Shown here: positions 62,275-64,000 of the stretch, piece after piece
Numbering within the stretch: the first letter of the stretch is position 1
Layout of the letters: the number at the start of each line of letters is the position of its first letter
Assembly (NCBI RefSeq): GCF_004299445.1
Contig: NZ_SCTC01000035.1
Location: 1-64,000 of the forward strand
Reading direction: 5' to 3'
Source of the DNA: Phenylobacterium sp.
Lineage (GTDB): Bacteria; Pseudomonadota; Alphaproteobacteria; Caulobacterales; Caulobacteraceae
Length of the DNA: 64,000 bases
The notes under the pieces: generated by a model
Told to the model about the DNA's origin: nothing
What the model saw: the letters and a program-made list of their open reading frames with translations, nothing else
Database searches by the model: none
Made by a program: the position numbers and the translations under genes

Positions 62275-63483
62275 TCAGTAGATGAGGTGGGGCCGGCGGG
62301 TCTCCAGCCAGGCGGCTTCATCCGGCGCGGTGATCGCGTCGAGGTCGGCCGCCGCGGCCTGGTCGTCATCGACCCATTCGCGCAGGCCCGGCCCGCCGTT
62401 GATCACGTCGATGGCCAGGCGCCCATCTGTGTACTCGTACTTGAACTCCAGCCCGCGCCAGAGCGGGTAGTCGGGGTAGAGCCGGCGGATCGCCTTGAAC
62501 CCTAGCGCCTGTACGCGCCACGGCCGGAACGCGGCGTGGTCGTACGACGGCTGCTCGGTGTGGATCTGCACGCCGTTGCACAACTTGCCGACGTGCTTGT
62601 GGAAGGTGGGCTCAAACCAGATGTCGCGCAGCGTGCAGCCCCCCAGCCACTGCGGCGCGGCCGCGCGCATCTCGGCGATCACGGCGCGGGCGTCGATGTC
62701 GGGCGCGCCGAACAGCTCCAGCGGCCGCGTCGTACCGCGCCCCTCCGACAGCGTGACGCCTTCGACCATGACGGTCCCGGCATAGGCCCGCGCCATGGAC
62801 AGGTTCGGCGCGTTGGGGCTGGGGTTCACCCACGCCCGCTCGCCCAGCGGCCAGCCGTAGCCGGGGCCCGCGCCAGGGTCCCATCCGTCCATCTCGATCA
62901 CGCGGTAGTCAACGTCCAGGCCGAAGTGGCTGACGAACCAGCGCCCCATCTCGCCCATCGTCAGGCCATGGCGCATCGGCATCGGCCCCGCGCCCACGAA
63001 GCTCTCGTAGCCCGGCAGCAGGGTCAGGCCCTCGACGGGTCGTCCCACAGGGTTGGGCCGGTCCAGCACCCACACCGCCTTGCCGTGCTCGGCGGCGGCT
63101 TCCAGGACGTAGAGCAGCGTCGTGACGAAGGTGTAGATGCGGCAGCCCAGGTCCTGCAGGTCGACCAGCAGGACGTCGAACGTCTCCATCGACGCCGCCG
63201 TCGGCCGTCGCACCTCGCCGTACAGGCTGAAGACCGGTACGCCGTGGACCGGGTCGTTGAAGTCCGGGGACTCCATCATGTTGTCCTGCTTGTCGCCTCG
63301 CAGGCCATGCTGCGGCCCGAAGGCGGCCGTCAGGTCGATGCCGTCGCAGGCCGCCAGCGCATCCAGCGCGTGGGTCAGGTCGGAGGTCACCGAGGCCGGG
63401 TGCGCCAGCAGGGCCACCCGCTTGCCGGCCAGCGGGCGGCGCAGATCAGGCTCGGACAGAAGGCGGTCGATACCGAATTTCAT
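62275..63483 (-). CDS. DUF1343 / NamZ-like exo-beta-N-acetylmuramidase
   Basis: Protein of 402 residues. NamZ marks are GIDRLL, LLAHPASVT, AFGPQHGLRGDKQDNM, DVLLVDLQDLGCRIYTFVTT, LDRPNPVG, GMPMRHGLTMGE-like GAGPMPMRHGLTMGEMGRWF, and a C-terminal domain with YEYTDGRLAIDVINGGPGLR. NamZ proteins release MurNAc from peptidoglycan fragments in cell-wall recycling. No signal peptide is seen from the ATG at 63483, so it is probably cytoplasmic or starts elsewhere. It lies 5 bases after the DOMON-like gene. Confidence 0.86.
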   Translation of the reverse strand: MKFGIDRLLSEPDLRRPLAGKRVALLAHPASVTSDLTHALDALAACDGIDLTAAFGPQHGLRGDKQDNMMESPDFNDPVHGVPVFSLYGEVRRPTAASMETFDVLLVDLQDLGCRIYTFVTTLLYVLEAAAEHGKAVWVLDRPNPVGRPVEGLTLLPGYESFVGAGPMPMRHGLTMGEMGRWFVSHFGLDVDYRVIEMDGWDPGAGPGYGWPLGERAWVNPSPNAPNLSMARAYAGTVMVEGVTLSEGRGTTRPLELFGAPDIDARAVIAEMRAAAPQWLGGCTLRDIWFEPTFHKHVGKLCNGVQIHTEQPSYDHAAFRPWRVQALGFKAIRRLYPDYPLWRGLEFKYEYTDGRLAIDVINGGPGLREWVDDDQAAAADLDAITAPDEAAWLETRRPHLIY

Positions 63484-63488
63484 GGGGA

Positions 63489-64000
63489 TCAGGCGGCAGG
63501 AGGCGGCAGGGAAAGGGCGAACGCGTCGGCGTGGTGGAAGTCCGGCTGGCCCGGCGGATGAACCAACGCCCAGTAGGCCCGGGTCCCGTCGTCGGCCTCC
63601 AGCACCGCCGACAGGCCCACGCGCCAGGCTTGGTCGGGCGGCAGGTCCGCAAGGCCGCCCACATCCAGCGAGGCCCGCAGCTCGAAGCGCGTCCGCCCAC
63701 CCTCGGCGTCGATGAAGGGCGCCGGCGTCTCGGGGTCCTCGTCGCGCTCGCGATGGCCGATGAAGGCGTACGCCGCCCACTGGGACGAAGGCGCCAGATT
63801 GAACTCGTAGTAGGCCGCCGAACCGGGCGCGCGCAGGAACACTTCGAAGCAGGTGTGCTTCCAGAGCTCGTCCATCCGCGTCGGCGCGGCCCGCGGCGGG
63901 GTCTTCAGCGCGGAAACCCGGCCGGTCACCACATAGCTCAGCGTCAGCACCCCACCCGAACCGCGGTCGATGGCGACTTCGACGTGATCGGCGGCGTTGC
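63489..64000 (-). CDS. DOMON-like domain protein, 5' end missing
   Basis: The frame is open from the stop near 63489 to the right edge of the window, so the N-terminus lies outside. The visible 169 residues include ADHVEVAIDRGSG, RMDELWKHTCFEVFLRAPGS, YYEFNLAPSSQWAAYAF and FELRASLDVGGLADLPPDQA, the DOMON-like/CBM9-like domain of proteobacterial exported or cytoplasmic proteins. Next to DUF1343, as is common in Caulobacterales. Function unknown. Confidence 0.8.
   Translation of the reverse strand, partial: NAADHVEVAIDRGSGGVLTLSYVVTGRVSALKTPPRAAPTRMDELWKHTCFEVFLRAPGSAAYYEFNLAPSSQWAAYAFIGHRERDEDPETPAPFIDAEGGRTRFELRASLDVGGLADLPPDQAWRVGLSAVLEADDGTRAYWALVHPPGQPDFHHADAFALSLPPPAA

Overview
The window is high-GC DNA of an alphaproteobacterium, most likely from the Caulobacterales (Caulobacter/Phenylobacterium type). 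This is inferred from the GC-rich codon use, the abundance of TonB-dependent receptors carrying STN domains with FecI/FecR pairs, the penicillin-acylase, ASPIC/UnbV and Coq4 genes, and the gluconate-2-dehydrogenase-subunit-3/GMC/DUF1080 sugar cluster. No rRNA, tRNA, IS element, integrase or CRISPR array was seen. The window looks like chromosome with several accessory blocks.

Layout. (1) 1-1605, minus: 5' part of a large unrecognised gene that leaves the window within a 14-residue repeat. (2) 1979-10283, plus: a small apparently frameshifted ORF under a start-codon hairpin, then an ECF sigma factor, FecR, TonB receptor, secreted penicillin acylase-like hydrolase and FG-GAP/ASPIC-UnbV protein. 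(3) 10.4-26.5 kb: an MFS transporter next to a fragment of a second one, then a block with two paralogous AurF-like diiron proteins, two paralogous large MalT-like (LAL) LuxR regulators, a DUF4242 protein, a methyltransferase, a PEP-CTERM protein, an RTX protein, a fatty-acid/sterol hydroxylase and a membrane-anchored AraC regulator. Four intergenic regions of this block share a TTGGGGG-N2/3-CCCC-like element placed upstream of genes.

(4) 27964-37545, plus: the most unusual region. It is a compact run of a CHAT caspase-like protease, an nSTAND ATPase, a small acidic exported protein, a TIR-TM-TolB-like-TPR protein, a DRGDPV hexapeptide-repeat ORF, and a SLOG-like protein with four membrane segments. 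The CHAT and STAND proteins share a beta-type sequence tag. The repeat ORF lies in frame with the SLOG-like gene, separated by one amber codon. I read this as a candidate nucleotide-signal/protease conflict system; that is inference from domain content and gene order.

(5) 37.6-45.5 kb, minus: sulfatase, TetR and Coq4-like genes with a palindromic candidate operator, then a second FecI/FecR/TonB-receptor set. (6) 45.7-61.9 kb: a glycoside-oxidation island with two GMC oxidoreductase/subunit-3 pairs, two DUF1080 (3-keto-glycoside hydrolase/lyase) proteins, two TIM-barrel isomerases, a Gfo/Idh dehydrogenase, an NHS-type MFS transporter, a LacI regulator and a PhyH dioxygenase. Pseudo-palindromes resembling TTGTAATCGATTACAA lie upstream of its main transcription units, which points to one LacI regulon. 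(7) 61.9-64.0 kb: YccF, NamZ/DUF1343 and a partial DOMON-like gene.
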